Below, piece after piece: positions 48,493-57,882 of a DNA stretch of 64,000 bases. Each line of letters starts with the position of its first letter. Position 1 is the first letter of the stretch. The notes under the pieces are model-generated. The model did not search any database. It worked only from the letters and a program-made list of their open reading frames with translations, and had not been told where the DNA came from. The position numbers and the translations under genes were made by a program. The DNA is from Streptomyces spinoverrucosus (GTDB taxonomy: Bacteria; Actinomycetota; Actinomycetes; Streptomycetales; Streptomycetaceae), in assembly GCF_006539505.1 (NCBI RefSeq), contig NZ_BJND01000053.1, forward strand, positions 1-64,000, written 5' to 3'.

Positions 48493-49623
48493 CGTGATCA
48501 CGCCCTTGGCTTCGCCTGTTGCCGTGCCTTCTGTCGCCGCCTTGGGGATGGGCTTGTCGTTCTTCAGGGCCGTCCAGACCTGCTGGGCCTTGGGCTCGTC
48601 GAGGAGGACCCTGTTGGGGTCGGCGGGGTCGTACTGGACCGGCATCGTGACCATCGTCATCTTCGAGGCGCTGATGCCCTTGAGGCCGCTCGCGAAGGAC
48701 ATCAGGGCGTCGACCGAGCCGAGGGAGGAGTCGGTCGTGACCGCGTTGGTGGCGGTGTCGGCGAGGTCGTAGAGCTTCTTCGGGTTGGTGAAGAGGCCGA
48801 TGTCCTTGACCTGCTCGACCAGCGCCTTGATGAAGGCCTGCTGGAGCTGGATGCGGCCGAGGTCGGAGCCGTCGCCGACGCCGTGCCGGGTGCGGACCAG
48901 GCCGAGGGCCTGCTGGCCCGTGAGCTGGTGCGTCCCGGCCTCGAGGTTCAGGTGGCTGTCGGGGTCGTTGATGTCCTTCGTGGTGGTGACCTCGACGCCG
49001 CCCAGCTCGTCGATGAGCTTCTGGAAGCCGGTGAAGTCGACCTCCAGGTAGTGGTCCATCCGGATGCCGGTGAGGGACTCCACGGTCTTCACGGCGCACG
49101 CGGCGCCACCGGTGGTGTACGCGGAGTTGAACATCACGCCGGAGGCCGGGTCGTGCGTGGTGCCGTCGGTGTCCGTGCACTCGGGGCGGTCGATCAGGGT
49201 GTCGCGCGGTATGGAGACCACGCTGGCCTTCTTCCGGCCCTCGTAGACGTGCACGATCATCGCCGTGTCCGAGCGGGCGCTGCCGTCGTCGGCGCCGCCG
49301 CCCAGCTGCTGGTTGCTGCCGGAGCGGGTGTCCGAGCCGAGGACCAGGATGTTCTCGGAGCCGTTGTCGACCTTGCCGGGCCGGTTGGTGCCCAGGGCGT
49401 GGTCGATGTCGACGCTCTTGATGTTGCCGTTGAGCTTGAAGTACACGTATCCGACGCCGGTGCCGCCGAGGACGACGATGCCCGCCGCGGTCCAGGCCGT
49501 GATCAGCAGCCCTCTGTGGCCCTTGGCCCGGGGCTTGCGGCGGCGGCCCTTGGCCCGGCGGCGCGGGCCCCTCGTGCCGGGCTCACCCGGTATGCCGGGC
49601 TCCGGCGTGCTGTCGGCAGGCAT
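48487..49623 (-). CDS. LytR-CpsA-Psr (LCP) family wall-polymer transferase
   Basis: A 378-aa protein with a basic cytoplasmic N-terminus (about 35 residues, RRRAKGRRRKPRAKGHR), one membrane helix (about 38-60) and an extracellular LCP domain (from about 90): ENILVLGSDTRSG, DTAMIVHV, VSIPRDTLIDRPEC, GIRMDHYLEVDFTGFQKLIDELGGVEV and the C-terminal ARKHGVGDGSDLGRIQLQQ-type Arg/Asp cluster (here RTRHGVGDGSDLGRIQRQ-like). LCP enzymes attach teichoic acids or other glycopolymers to peptidoglycan. Stop codon is inside a dispersed repeat. Confidence 0.93.
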   Translation of the reverse strand: MPADSTPEPGIPGEPGTRGPRRRAKGRRRKPRAKGHRGLLITAWTAAGIVVLGGTGVGYVYFKLNGNIKSVDIDHALGTNRPGKVDNGSENILVLGSDTRSGSNQQLGGGADDGSARSDTAMIVHVYEGRKKASVVSIPRDTLIDRPECTDTDGTTHDPASGVMFNSAYTTGGAACAVKTVESLTGIRMDHYLEVDFTGFQKLIDELGGVEVTTTKDINDPDSHLNLEAGTHQLTGQQALGLVRTRHGVGDGSDLGRIQLQQAFIKALVEQVKDIGLFTNPKKLYDLADTATNAVTTDSSLGSVDALMSFASGLKGISASKMTMVTMPVQYDPADPNRVLLDEPKAQQVWTALKNDKPIPKAATEGTATGEAKGVITP

Positions 49624-49737
49624 GTGCTCCTCAGCTCTCGTCGGATCAATGACCCCCTGCGATCAGGAATGGGCATGAACCACACCCATCGTCGCTCTGT
49701 CCGGTCAGACGGGAAAACTCGGGACAGGGTTGCATGA

Positions 49738-49776
49738 CGCACCGTGCCCACCCGGGGCTCGGGTGGGCACGGTGCG
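49738..49776 (-). terminator. Terminator after the serine protease gene
   Basis: A 17-bp perfect stem (CGCACCGTGCCCACCCG with its complement) with a 5-base loop, 41 bp after the protease stop and 114 bp before the LCP start. Confidence 0.88.
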
Positions 49777-49817
49777 TAGCCGTGGTGGGCCGGATGTCTC
49801 CCGGCTCACCTGGGGTT

Positions 49818-51635
49818 TCAGGTCAGGATGTCGTACTGCTTGAAGTAGGTCCCGACCGAGATCCGTGTGGTGAAGAACTCACGCGTGGAGTTCCCGGTGC
49901 CCCGGTACAGGTAGAGGGTGCCGCCGGGCGTGCGGGCCAGGAGGTCGGCGCGGCCGTCGCCGCTGACGTCGCCGACCGTGTCGAGCGCGTTGTACGTCGA
50001 GTTGCTCCAGGTCGTGATCTTGATCCTGCTCGCGAACGCCCCGGTGGCCTTGCCCGTGCCCTTGTACAGGTAGAGGTAGCCGTTGCTCGCGTTGCGTGCG
50101 ATGAGGTCGGTCCGGCCGTCGCCGGTGAAGTCGCCCTGGCCGCGCAGCTGGTTGTACTGGTTCCAGCCGGAGCCGACCTGCACCCGGGCGGCGAAAGTGC
50201 CGTTGCCCTTGCCGGGGTAGATCCACAGCACGCCGGCCGAGTCGACCGACAGCAGGTCGGGCAGGTAGTCGCCGGTGACGTCGCCCGGGGTGACGATCCG
50301 GGTGCGGGTCTTCCAGTTGTCGGCGATCCGCCGGGTGACCCAGGAGTTGCTGGAGAACACGTAATGGGCCCAGAAGACGTCGCCGTCGCTGCTGCGGCGG
50401 TAGACGAGGTCCTGGTAGCCGTCCCGGTCGAGGTCGGTCTGTGCGACGAGGTTCACCCCGGCCCAGCTGCCCCAGTTCTCACCGGCCACGAACGAGGTGC
50501 CCCGGGAGTACCGGGAGTAGCCGGTGTCCGTGGAGGCGCTGCGCAGCCACAGATCGCCCCGGTGGTCGCCGTCGAAGTTGGTGTCGTCCAGCCGCGGGTA
50601 GGCGGCCCCGACGTACGTGGTCACCTTGGTGAAGACGCTGTAGGCACCCTCGGCGACGCAGTCCTGCACACCCCACGAGACGATGCCGACGATCCGGTTG
50701 CCCACCACCAGCGGGCCGCCGGAGTCGCCGTTGCAGGCGGTGGTGGTGCCGCTGTCGCTGCCGGTGGCGGGGTTGCCCGCGCAGACCATGTGGCCCTTGA
50801 TGAAGCTGGTGCCGTAGGCGCCGGCGCAGGTGCTGTCCGACTGGACGGGCAGCGTGGCCGTCTTCAGCGTCTCGGAGATGTTGTCGTGGGTGGAGCTGGT
50901 CCGGCCCCAGCCGTACACCTTGGCGCTGGTCCCGGCGGCGTACGAGGCGGTGTCCCCGGCCGTCGTCATACGGATCGGCGTCGCCTTGACCGCGTACGGC
51001 AGGGTGAGGACCGCGATGTCGGCGTCGATGGTCGACGCGCGGTACGACGAGTGGTGCCACTGCCGCCAGACGCCGCTGATGGTGCCGCCGTGCAGGTCGG
51101 TGACGTAGCCCTGGTCGTCGACGGACGGGAGCTGCGCGGTGCCGGTGATCACCGAGCCGTGGCGGTGCCAGTCGTATCCGGCGACGCAGTGCGCGGCGGT
51201 GAGGATCTTGGTCGGCGCGACCACCGCTCCGCCGCAGAAGAAGCCGATGTCGTCGGCGGTGTCGGCGGTGCCCTTGTCGTCGCCGTACCAGAGCTGGGCC
51301 ATCCACGGCGCGGACGTGATGGTCGTGGTGGTCCCGCCGATGATCTTCGCGTCGATGCCCGTTCCGGTGGTCCCGGCGCTGTACGACGACTTCGCCGGCG
51401 CCTGCCCGGCCGTGTCGTCCCCGGCGATCGCGGTGCCGACCCGCCGCTCCAGCTCGGCGGCCGACGGGGAGCTGGTGGCGGGCTTGACGGTGGGCTTCGG
51501 CAGCGGCGTCGCCGCCTCGGCGGAGGTGGTCAGCAGCGCGGCGGCGACAGCGACGGCGACTCCTGCCGCGGAGACGGGCAGGGCGATACGTATCCGGCGT
51601 CTGTGCCGACCGCCGCCGGACGTGGTCGTGAACAA
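49818..51635 (-). CDS. Secreted trypsin-like serine protease with FG-GAP/VCBS repeats
   Basis: A 605-aa exported protein: signal peptide (RRRIRIALPVSAAGVAVAV then to about 41), propeptide (about 42-97), S1 protease domain starting IIGG at 98 with the triad H149 (TAAHC), D206 (DADIAVL) and S305 (GDSGGP), and a C-terminal beta-propeller-like part from about 345 with four or more FG-GAP repeats (DFDGDHRGDLW, DLDRDGYQDLVYRR, DVTGDYLPDLL, DFTGDGRTDLI, DVSGDGRADLL), each a calcium-binding DxDxDG-type loop. TTG start at 51635 after GGGGGGA. Independent of rho by two hairpins. Cleavage targets unknown. Confidence 0.93.
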   Translation of the reverse strand: MFTTTSGGGRHRRRIRIALPVSAAGVAVAVAAALLTTSAEAATPLPKPTVKPATSSPSAAELERRVGTAIAGDDTAGQAPAKSSYSAGTTGTGIDAKIIGGTTTTITSAPWMAQLWYGDDKGTADTADDIGFFCGGAVVAPTKILTAAHCVAGYDWHRHGSVITGTAQLPSVDDQGYVTDLHGGTISGVWRQWHHSSYRASTIDADIAVLTLPYAVKATPIRMTTAGDTASYAAGTSAKVYGWGRTSSTHDNISETLKTATLPVQSDSTCAGAYGTSFIKGHMVCAGNPATGSDSGTTTACNGDSGGPLVVGNRIVGIVSWGVQDCVAEGAYSVFTKVTTYVGAAYPRLDDTNFDGDHRGDLWLRSASTDTGYSRYSRGTSFVAGENWGSWAGVNLVAQTDLDRDGYQDLVYRRSSDGDVFWAHYVFSSNSWVTRRIADNWKTRTRIVTPGDVTGDYLPDLLSVDSAGVLWIYPGKGNGTFAARVQVGSGWNQYNQLRGQGDFTGDGRTDLIARNASNGYLYLYKGTGKATGAFASRIKITTWSNSTYNALDTVGDVSGDGRADLLARTPGGTLYLYRGTGNSTREFFTTRISVGTYFKQYDILT

Positions 51636-51665
51636 GAGATGTCCCCCCAGGGATGCTTGAGTGAG

Positions 51666-51690
51666 AAGGGGGTGAACTGATCACCCCCTT
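51666..51690 (-). terminator. Second hairpin downstream of rho
   Basis: AAGGGGGTGA / TCACCCCCTT with an ACTGA loop, 10 bp arms. Lies between the rho terminator and the protease start, next to its promoter region; could back up termination or regulate the protease leader. Confidence 0.6.
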
Positions 51691-51704
51691 CCCCTCAGCG
51701 CCGA

Positions 51705-51744
51705 AAGGCCGGTCCGCGTCACTGAGGTGACGCGGACCGGCCTT
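51705..51744 (-). terminator. Strong terminator after rho
   Basis: A 17-bp perfect stem (AAGGCCGGTCCGCGTCA / TGACGCGGACCGGCCTT) with a CTGAGG loop, 18 bp after the rho stop. Confidence 0.92.
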
Positions 51745-51762
51745 CGAGGGACGTACAGCTGA

Positions 51763-53766
51763 CTAGTCGCCGTTGCCCGGGGTGGGCGTCGTCTTCTGAA
51801 TCTGGAGCAGGAACTCCGCGTTCGACTTCGTCTGCTTCATCTTGTCGAGGAGCAGCTCGACAGCCTGCTGCTGGTCGAGCGCGTGCAGCACCCGGCGCAG
51901 CTTCCAGACGATGTTCAGCTCCTCGGCGCCGAGCAGGATCTCTTCCTTACGGGTACCGGACGCGTCCACGTCCACCGCCGGGAAGATGCGCTTGTCGGCG
52001 AGCTTCCGGTCGAGCTTGAGCTCGGCGTTGCCGGTGCCCTTGAACTCCTCGAAGATCACCTCGTCCATGCGGGACCCGGTGTCCACCAGGGCGGTGGCGA
52101 GGATGGTCAGCGAGCCGCCGTCCTCGATGTTGCGGGCCGCACCGAAGAAGCGCTTCGGCGGGTAGAGGGCCGTGGAGTCGACACCACCGGACAGGATGCG
52201 GCCGGAGGCAGGGGCGGCGAGGTTGTACGCACGGCCCAGGCGGGTGATCGAGTCCAGCAGCACCACCACGTCGTGACCCAGCTCCACGAGGCGCTTGGCG
52301 CGCTCGATGGCGAGCTCGGCGACCGTGGTGTGGTCCTCGGCCGGGCGGTCGAAGGTCGAGGAGATGACCTCGCCCTTGACCGACCGCTGCATGTCGGTGA
52401 CCTCTTCCGGACGCTCGTCGACGAGGACGACCATCAGGTGGCACTCGGGGTTGTTGTGCGTGATCGCGTTGGCGATCGCCTGCATGATCATGGTCTTACC
52501 GGTCTTCGGCGGGGCCACGATCAGACCGCGCTGGCCCTTACCGATCGGCGAGACCAGGTCGATGATGCGGGTGGTGAGGACGCCGGGGTCCGTCTCCAGG
52601 CGGAGGCGGTCCTGCGGGTACAGCGGCGTCAGCTTGTTGAACTCCGGGCGGCCGCGGCCGTGTTCGGGCGCCATGCCGTTGACGGAGTCCAGCCGGACGA
52701 GGGCGTTGAACTTCTCGCGCCGCTCGCCTTCCTTGGGCTGACGGACAGCGCCGGTGATGTGGTCGCCCTTGCGCAGGCCGTTCTTGCGGACCTGGGCGAG
52801 GGAGACGTACACGTCGTTCGGCCCGGGCAGGTAGCCCGACGTACGGATGAAGGCGTAGTTGTCGAGGATGTCCAGGATGCCCGCGACCGGGATCAGGACG
52901 TCGTCCTCGGCGATCTGCGGCTCGCTGCCCATCTCGTCACGGCCCCGGCGGCCCCGGCGGTCCCGGTAGCGGCCGCGACGGCCGCGCCGGCCGCCCTCGA
53001 AGTCGTCGTCGCTCTGACCCTGGCCGCCGCCCTGCTGCTGACGCTGCTGCTGGCCCTGGCCCTGGTTCTGCTGCTGGTCGTCGCCCTTGGTGCGGCGGTC
53101 GCGGTCCCGGTCCCGGTCGCGGTCCCGGCCGCGCTCGCGGCGGTCGCGACGGCGGCCCTCGCCGCCCTCACCGGCGTCGCCCTTGGCCTCGCCCTGCGGC
53201 TGCTGCTGCGGCGCGGGCGTCTCGGCCTTCGGCTCGCTCTTGGCCTCGGCGGCGACGGTCTCGGGGCTGCCTGCCTCGGCGGTGGCCCGCCGACGACGGC
53301 GCTCCGCGGGGGCGTCCTCTCCCCCACGCTCGCCTTCGCTCGCGCGGGCGGTGCCCCCGGCAGGCTGGCCGGGGATCTCGATCTGCTGCTGGGCCACGGC
53401 CTTCTCAGCGGGCGCCTCGGCCTTCTTCTCGGCCTTCTCGGCGGGGGCCTCCTCGCCGGTGCGCGCCTTGGAGGTGGCGCGGCGCTTCGGCTTGGTCTCG
53501 GTGGCGGCCTCGGTCTTCGCCGGGGCTCCCCCTCCTGCCTGCGCCTCCTTGATGACCTCGATCAGCTGGCTCTTGCGCATGCGCGCGGTGCCCCTGATGC
53601 CGAGGCCGGATGCGACCTGCTGCAGCTCGGCCAGCACCATGCCCTCGAGGCCGGTACCGCGGCGCCGCCGGGAGCCGGCACCGGTGGCAGGCGCGGAGGC
53701 GTCCGTGGCGGGCGCGGCAGCGGTCTCCTCGACACGTGCGCCCATCAGATCGGTGGTGTCGCTCAC
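51763..53766 (-). CDS. rho: Transcription termination factor Rho with long disordered insert
   Basis: A 667-aa hexameric RNA helicase. The conserved N-terminal helical segment (LEGMVLAELQQVASGLGIRGTARMRKSQLIEVI) comes first, then about 215 residues of low-complexity Ala/Glu/Lys, RGG- and Gln/Gly-rich sequence (about 78-290), then the S1-like RNA-binding domain (GILDILDNYAFIRTSGYLPGPNDVYVS) and the RecA-type motor with Walker A APPKTGKTMIMQ. The long insert is usual for actinobacteria. Part of it (about residues 136-151, GGTARASEGERGGE) is encoded by a dispersed repeat. Confidence 0.97.
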   Translation of the reverse strand: MSDTTDLMGARVEETAAAPATDASAPATGAGSRRRRGTGLEGMVLAELQQVASGLGIRGTARMRKSQLIEVIKEAQAGGGAPAKTEAATETKPKRRATSKARTGEEAPAEKAEKKAEAPAEKAVAQQQIEIPGQPAGGTARASEGERGGEDAPAERRRRRATAEAGSPETVAAEAKSEPKAETPAPQQQPQGEAKGDAGEGGEGRRRDRRERGRDRDRDRDRDRRTKGDDQQQNQGQGQQQRQQQGGGQGQSDDDFEGGRRGRRGRYRDRRGRRGRDEMGSEPQIAEDDVLIPVAGILDILDNYAFIRTSGYLPGPNDVYVSLAQVRKNGLRKGDHITGAVRQPKEGERREKFNALVRLDSVNGMAPEHGRGRPEFNKLTPLYPQDRLRLETDPGVLTTRIIDLVSPIGKGQRGLIVAPPKTGKTMIMQAIANAITHNNPECHLMVVLVDERPEEVTDMQRSVKGEVISSTFDRPAEDHTTVAELAIERAKRLVELGHDVVVLLDSITRLGRAYNLAAPASGRILSGGVDSTALYPPKRFFGAARNIEDGGSLTILATALVDTGSRMDEVIFEEFKGTGNAELKLDRKLADKRIFPAVDVDASGTRKEEILLGAEELNIVWKLRRVLHALDQQQAVELLLDKMKQTKSNAEFLLQIQKTTPTPGNGD
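53315..53359. repeat. Dispersed GC-rich repeat inside the rho insert
   Basis: TCCTCTCCCCCACGCTCGCC then TTCGCTCGCGCGGG and GGTGCCCCC: the combination matches a short Streptomyces repeat built of G/C runs around CGCTCGC-type arms. In frame, it codes part of the disordered rho insert. Confidence 0.58.
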
Positions 53767-54171
53767 GAAGGGTCCTTCCCTGGAGCGGACGTCGGCCTGT
53801 CTGGCTCGGCGACCGGTTGTGCTGTCCGGCTTCGGTCCTTGCTGACTGAACCGTGCCGGGGCGGTGGTCCGCCTAAGCGGCGGAGGAAATATCTGGTGAT
53901 GGCGCTTCCTTGAGCCGTGGCACCCAGTGTCACGTGGCGTGGTCGCACCGGTTCCGGAGCGTGCCCGTCGGACCGCTCAGTGTCGACGTACGACGTACTG
54001 CCCGCGTACGAGGTACGAAACACAGTGCGGCTTGGGGAGCTCCCGGAAGAATGTCTGTCCCGGACTGGGACACGAGGCACCTCGCCATGGTGGGGTCGGG
54101 TGCAGACTTGAGGTTAACACTACCGGATCCAACAAACATTCCCCCTCTCGAAATCCGGCAATCGCGTGCTT
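53767..54171 (-). other. 405-bp gap and leader before rho
   Basis: No credible gene. The part nearer thrB has a lower-GC stretch (54110-54175) with a TAGTGT hexamer on the minus strand (GGTAGTGTTAAC) that could be a -10 box, giving a rho leader of roughly 340 bases. A long leader fits autogenous control of rho by premature termination (inference). Small open frames here have no ribosome sites or conservation that I can recognise. No clear terminator follows thrB. Confidence 0.5.
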
Positions 54172-55116
54172 TTAATCGGCGCTCGTCGCTTCGGCGCCGG
54201 TGGTCGCGAGCGGCAGCACGCTCGCTCCCGGCACGTCCAGGGCCAGCCGGTTCGCCGCCCAGCCCGGGCCGGCCAGCTGTTCCACCTTGTCGGCCGTGCC
54301 CTCGTCGGCCAGCGCGAGCACGGTGGGTCCGGCGCCGGAGATGACCGCGGGGATGCCGTCGGCCCGCAGCCGCTCCACCAGGGCCGCGCTCTCGGGCATG
54401 GCGGGCGCGCGGTACTCCTGGTGCAACCGGTCCTCGGTGGCGGGCAGCAGCAGCTCGGGGCGCCTGGTCAGGGCCTCGACGAGCAGCGCGGCACGGCCCG
54501 CGTTGGTGGCGGCGTCGACGTGCGGCACGGTGCGCGGGAGCAGGCCGCGCGCCGTCTCCGTCAGGACCGGCTTCCCGGGCACGAAAACCACCGGAACGAT
54601 GGAATCGGCGGGATCCATCCTGATCGCCCGCGCGGCTCCGGCCTCCATCCAGGAGAGCGTGAAACCGCCGAGCAGACAGGCCGCGACGTTGTCCGGGTGC
54701 CCCTCGATCTCGGTGGCCAGCTCCAGCAGGCGCGTGTCGTCCATGCGGGCCTCGCCGCCTATCGTCACGGCCCGTGCGGCGACAATTCCGGCGCAGATCG
54801 CGGCCGAGGAGGAGCCCAGGCCACGACCATGCGGAATGCGGTTCGCACAGACGATTTCCAGGCCGCGCGGCTGTCCGCCCAGGGAATCGAAGGCGGTGCG
54901 GAGAGAGCGTACGAGAAGGTGGTTTTCGTCACGTGGCAGCGTCTCGCTGCCCTCACCCGCGATGTCGATGTGCAGCCCGGAGTCGGCCACCCGGACGACC
55001 ACGTCGTCGTAGAGCCCCAGCGCGAGGCCTAGGGCGTCGAAGCCCGGGCCGAGGTTGGCGCTGGTGGCGGGGACGCGCACCCGTACGGCGGCGGCGCGGA
55101 AGGCTGGACCGGCCAT
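54172..55116 (-). CDS. thrB: Homoserine kinase
   Basis: A 314-aa GHMP-family kinase that phosphorylates homoserine. Motif 1 VPATSANLGPGFDALGLAL, motif 2 PHGRGLGSSSAAI and motif 3 near GAGPTVLALAD are all there. I use the ATG at 55116; its AAGGAG is 12 bases away, somewhat far. The 277-bp gap to thrC suggests a separate promoter or mRNA element. Confidence 0.96.
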   Translation of the reverse strand: MAGPAFRAAAVRVRVPATSANLGPGFDALGLALGLYDDVVVRVADSGLHIDIAGEGSETLPRDENHLLVRSLRTAFDSLGGQPRGLEIVCANRIPHGRGLGSSSAAICAGIVAARAVTIGGEARMDDTRLLELATEIEGHPDNVAACLLGGFTLSWMEAGAARAIRMDPADSIVPVVFVPGKPVLTETARGLLPRTVPHVDAATNAGRAALLVEALTRRPELLLPATEDRLHQEYRAPAMPESAALVERLRADGIPAVISGAGPTVLALADEGTADKVEQLAGPGWAANRLALDVPGASVLPLATTGAEATSAD

Positions 55117-55393
55117 CGCTCGATGACACTCCTTGAGCTGCGTGATTGTCGAAGACATCCGATGACGTACGACGAACCCTTCGGGCCGCTGTCCGATCAC
55201 TCCGGGGATGCACTCCGGAGACCACGACGACGGCGCGGCGCCCTGCCTATGCGAGGCATATGCGGGGGGCGGGTTCAGTACAGCCTATCGAAGGAAGGTT
55301 CTGTGGCGACATAGGGCGCACAGGAGGCGCACGATGCGTGTCGTAAGCCCCCTGTGCCCCCCTTCCAGGGGAAGCCCTGGGTCAAGCGGTACG

Positions 55394-56452
55394 TCAGACC
55401 AGTCCGAGGCGCTCGGCAGCGGTGGCCGCGTCCACCGGAACCGTGACCGGCTGCGGTGCGCCGGCGACGGCCCAGTCGGGGTCCTTGAGGCCGTTTCCGG
55501 TGACCGTGCAGACGATGCGCTGGCCCGGGTCGACCTTGCCGAGTTCGGCGGCCTTCAGCAGACCGGCCACCGAGGCGGCGGAGGCGGGCTCCACGAAGAC
55601 GCCCTCCTGCGCGGCCAACAGGCGGTAGGCGCGCAGGATTTCACGGTCCGTCACCTCGTCGATGAGACCGCCGGACTCGTCCCGCGCGTTGAGCGCGTGC
55701 TGCCAGGAGGCGGGGTTGCCGATCCGGATCGCGGTGGCGATGGTCGAGGGGTCCTTGACGACCTCGCCGCGCACGATCGGCGCGGAGCCGGAGGCCTGGA
55801 AGCCCCACATACGGGGCGTCCTGGCGGCGACGCCGTCGGCGGCGTACTCCTTGTACCCCCTCCAGTACGCCGTGATGTTGCCCGCGTTGCCCACCGGCAG
55901 GACGTGGATGTCGGGGGCGTCGCCGAGCATGTCGACAATCTCGAACGCGGCGGTCTTCTGGCCCTCGATACGTACCGGATTGACCGAATTGACCAGCGCG
56001 ACGGGGTAGTTGTCGCTGAGCGCGCGGGCGAGCGTGAGGCAGTCGTCGAAGTTGCCATCGACCTGGAGGATCTTCGCGCCGTGCACCAGGGCCTGGCCCA
56101 TCTTGCCGAGGGCGATCTTGCCCTGCGGCACGAGCACCGCGGAGACCATCCCGGCGCGCACGGCGTACGCGGCGGCGGAGGCAGACGTGTTGCCCGTGGA
56201 GGCACAGATGACAGCCTTGGCCCCCTCCTCCTTGGCCTTGCTGATGGCCATGGTCATACCGCGGTCCTTGAAGGACCCGGTCGGGTTCGCGCCTTCCACC
56301 TTGAGGTGAACCTCGCAGCCCGTGCGCTCGGAGAGCACCTGCGCGGGCACGAGGGGCGTGCCGCCCTCGCGGAGCGTCACGACCGGCGTGGTGTCGGAGA
56401 CGGGCAGCCGCTCCCGGTACTCCTCGATGATTCCGCGCCACTGGTGGGTCAT
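55394..56452 (-). CDS. thrC: Threonine synthase
   Basis: A 352-aa PLP enzyme turning O-phosphohomoserine into threonine. The PLP Lys is in GANPTGSFKDRGMTMA; the phosphate-binding loop in PVGNAGNITAYWRG. Length is that of the short bacterial class. Starts 6 bp after the hom stop, so co-transcribed with it. Confidence 0.97.
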   Translation of the reverse strand: MTHQWRGIIEEYRERLPVSDTTPVVTLREGGTPLVPAQVLSERTGCEVHLKVEGANPTGSFKDRGMTMAISKAKEEGAKAVICASTGNTSASAAAYAVRAGMVSAVLVPQGKIALGKMGQALVHGAKILQVDGNFDDCLTLARALSDNYPVALVNSVNPVRIEGQKTAAFEIVDMLGDAPDIHVLPVGNAGNITAYWRGYKEYAADGVAARTPRMWGFQASGSAPIVRGEVVKDPSTIATAIRIGNPASWQHALNARDESGGLIDEVTDREILRAYRLLAAQEGVFVEPASAASVAGLLKAAELGKVDPGQRIVCTVTGNGLKDPDWAVAGAPQPVTVPVDAATAAERLGLV

Positions 56453-56458
56453 TGCTGG

Positions 56459-57751
56459 TTACTCTCCTTCAACCCGCATGATGCTGGCGACACCCCGCAC
56501 GGTGTCGAGCTTGCGCAGCGCCTCGACGGTCCCGTTGAGGGAGGCGTCCGATGCGCGGTGCGTGACGACGACGAGGGAGGCCTCGCCGTCCTTGCCCTGC
56601 TGCCGAACCGTATCGATGGACACGCCGTGCTCCGCGAACACGGTGGCCACCTGGGCGAGAACACCCGGTTTGTCGGCGACGTCGAGGCTGATGTGGTAGC
56701 GCGTGACGACCTCACCCATGGGCGAGACGGGCAGCGCGGCGTACGCGGACTCGCCGGGGCCGGTGGCGTTGCTGAGCCGGTTGCGGCAGACGGCGACGAG
56801 GTCGCCGAGGACGGCGGAGGCGGTCGGGGCGCCGCCGGCGCCGGGGCCGTAGAACATCAGCTGTCCGGCCGCGTCCGACTCCACGAACACGGCGTTGTAC
56901 GCGCCGCGCACGGAGGCGAGCGGGTGGGTCAGCGGAATCATCGCCGGGTGCACGCGCGCGGTGACGGAGGCTCCGTCCTTTGAACGCTCACAGATGGCCA
57001 GCAGCTTGATGGTGCAGCCCATCTCCTTGGCGGAGGCGAAGTCGGCCGCCGTCACCTCGGTCATGCCCTCGCGGTAGACGTCGTCGAGGCGCACGCGCGT
57101 GTGGAAGGCGATACCGGCGAGGATCGCGGCCTTGGCGGCGGCGTCGAACCCCTCGACGTCGGCGGTGGGATCGGCTTCCGCATACCCCAGGGCGGTGGCC
57201 TCGTCGAGGGCTTCCTGGTACCCGGCGCCGGTCGAGTCCATCTTGTCGAGGATGAAGTTCGTGGTGCCGTTGACGATCCCGAGCACCCGGTTGACCTTGT
57301 CGCCGGCCAGGGACTCGCGCAGCGGGCGGATCAGGGGGATGGCACCGGCGACGGCGGCCTCGTAGTAGAGGTCCTTGTCGTGCTCCTCCGCGGCCGCGTG
57401 CAGGGCGGCGCCGTCCTGGGCGAGCAGGGCCTTGTTGGCGGAGACGACGGACGCCCCGTGCTCGAAGGCGGTGGTGATGAGCGTACGGGCGGGCTCGATA
57501 CCGCCGATGACCTCGACCACGACGTCGAGGTCGCCGCGTTTGACGAGGGCGGTGGCGTCGGTGGTGACGAGGTCTTGCGGGATGCCCTCGCGCACCTTGT
57601 CGGGCCGACGGACGGCGACGCCCGCGAGCTCCACCGGGGCGCCGATGCGGGCGGCGAGGTCGTCGGCGTGCGTCGTCATGATGCGCGCCACCTCTGAGCC
57701 GACCACTCCACAGCCCAGCAGCGCCACCTTCAGCGGACGCGTACGCATCAT
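56459..57751 (-). CDS. hom: Homoserine dehydrogenase
   Basis: A 430-aa NAD(P)-dependent enzyme: Rossmann start VALLGCGVVGSEVARIM, catalytic Lys in VSANKALLAQ and the GTTNFIL loop. A C-terminal ACT domain (about 352-430, VTRYHISLDVADKPGVLAQV) gives threonine feedback inhibition in this family. Two starts ATGATG at 57751/57748. The upstream 173-bp gap contains a structured leader (57788-57836). Confidence 0.97.
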   Translation of the reverse strand: MMRTRPLKVALLGCGVVGSEVARIMTTHADDLAARIGAPVELAGVAVRRPDKVREGIPQDLVTTDATALVKRGDLDVVVEVIGGIEPARTLITTAFEHGASVVSANKALLAQDGAALHAAAEEHDKDLYYEAAVAGAIPLIRPLRESLAGDKVNRVLGIVNGTTNFILDKMDSTGAGYQEALDEATALGYAEADPTADVEGFDAAAKAAILAGIAFHTRVRLDDVYREGMTEVTAADFASAKEMGCTIKLLAICERSKDGASVTARVHPAMIPLTHPLASVRGAYNAVFVESDAAGQLMFYGPGAGGAPTASAVLGDLVAVCRNRLSNATGPGESAYAALPVSPMGEVVTRYHISLDVADKPGVLAQVATVFAEHGVSIDTVRQQGKDGEASLVVVTHRASDASLNGTVEALRKLDTVRGVASIMRVEGE

Positions 57752-57787
57752 CCGACCTCGTTTCTCTTACCGTCTACGGTGGGACCA

Positions 57788-57836
57788 GTCTCACTCACCG
57801 GACGGGAGTTTCTGCCCCTCGTCCGGATCGTGAGAC
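57788..57836 (-). promoter_or_regulatory. Stem-loop in the hom leader
   Basis: On the minus strand GTCTCAC and CCGGACG pair with CGTCCGG and GTGAGAC, giving a bipartite stem of 7 + 7 bp with small internal bulges. It lies 36-85 bases before the hom start. It may be an attenuator or mRNA stability element; I do not recognise a known riboswitch class. Confidence 0.45.
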
Positions 57837-57855
57837 GTCTATTTCATTTGTACGG

Positions 57856-57882
57856 GGGTGGAAGACAGGAGATCTTCCACCC
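57856..57882 (-). terminator. Terminator after lysA
   Basis: GGGTGGAAGA / TCTTCCACCC, a 10-bp perfect stem with a 7-base loop, 42 bp after the lysA stop and upstream of the hom leader. No long T-run. Confidence 0.7.

Noticed and set aside
49734..51680. A 648-residue plus-strand frame opposite the serine protease
   Set aside because: The protease has signal peptide, catalytic triad and FG-GAP repeats; the other frame is Val/Gly/Arg filler.
53930..54139. A small minus-strand open frame in the rho leader as a leader peptide
   Set aside because: No convincing ribosome site, and no run of regulatory codons; kept only as part of the leader.
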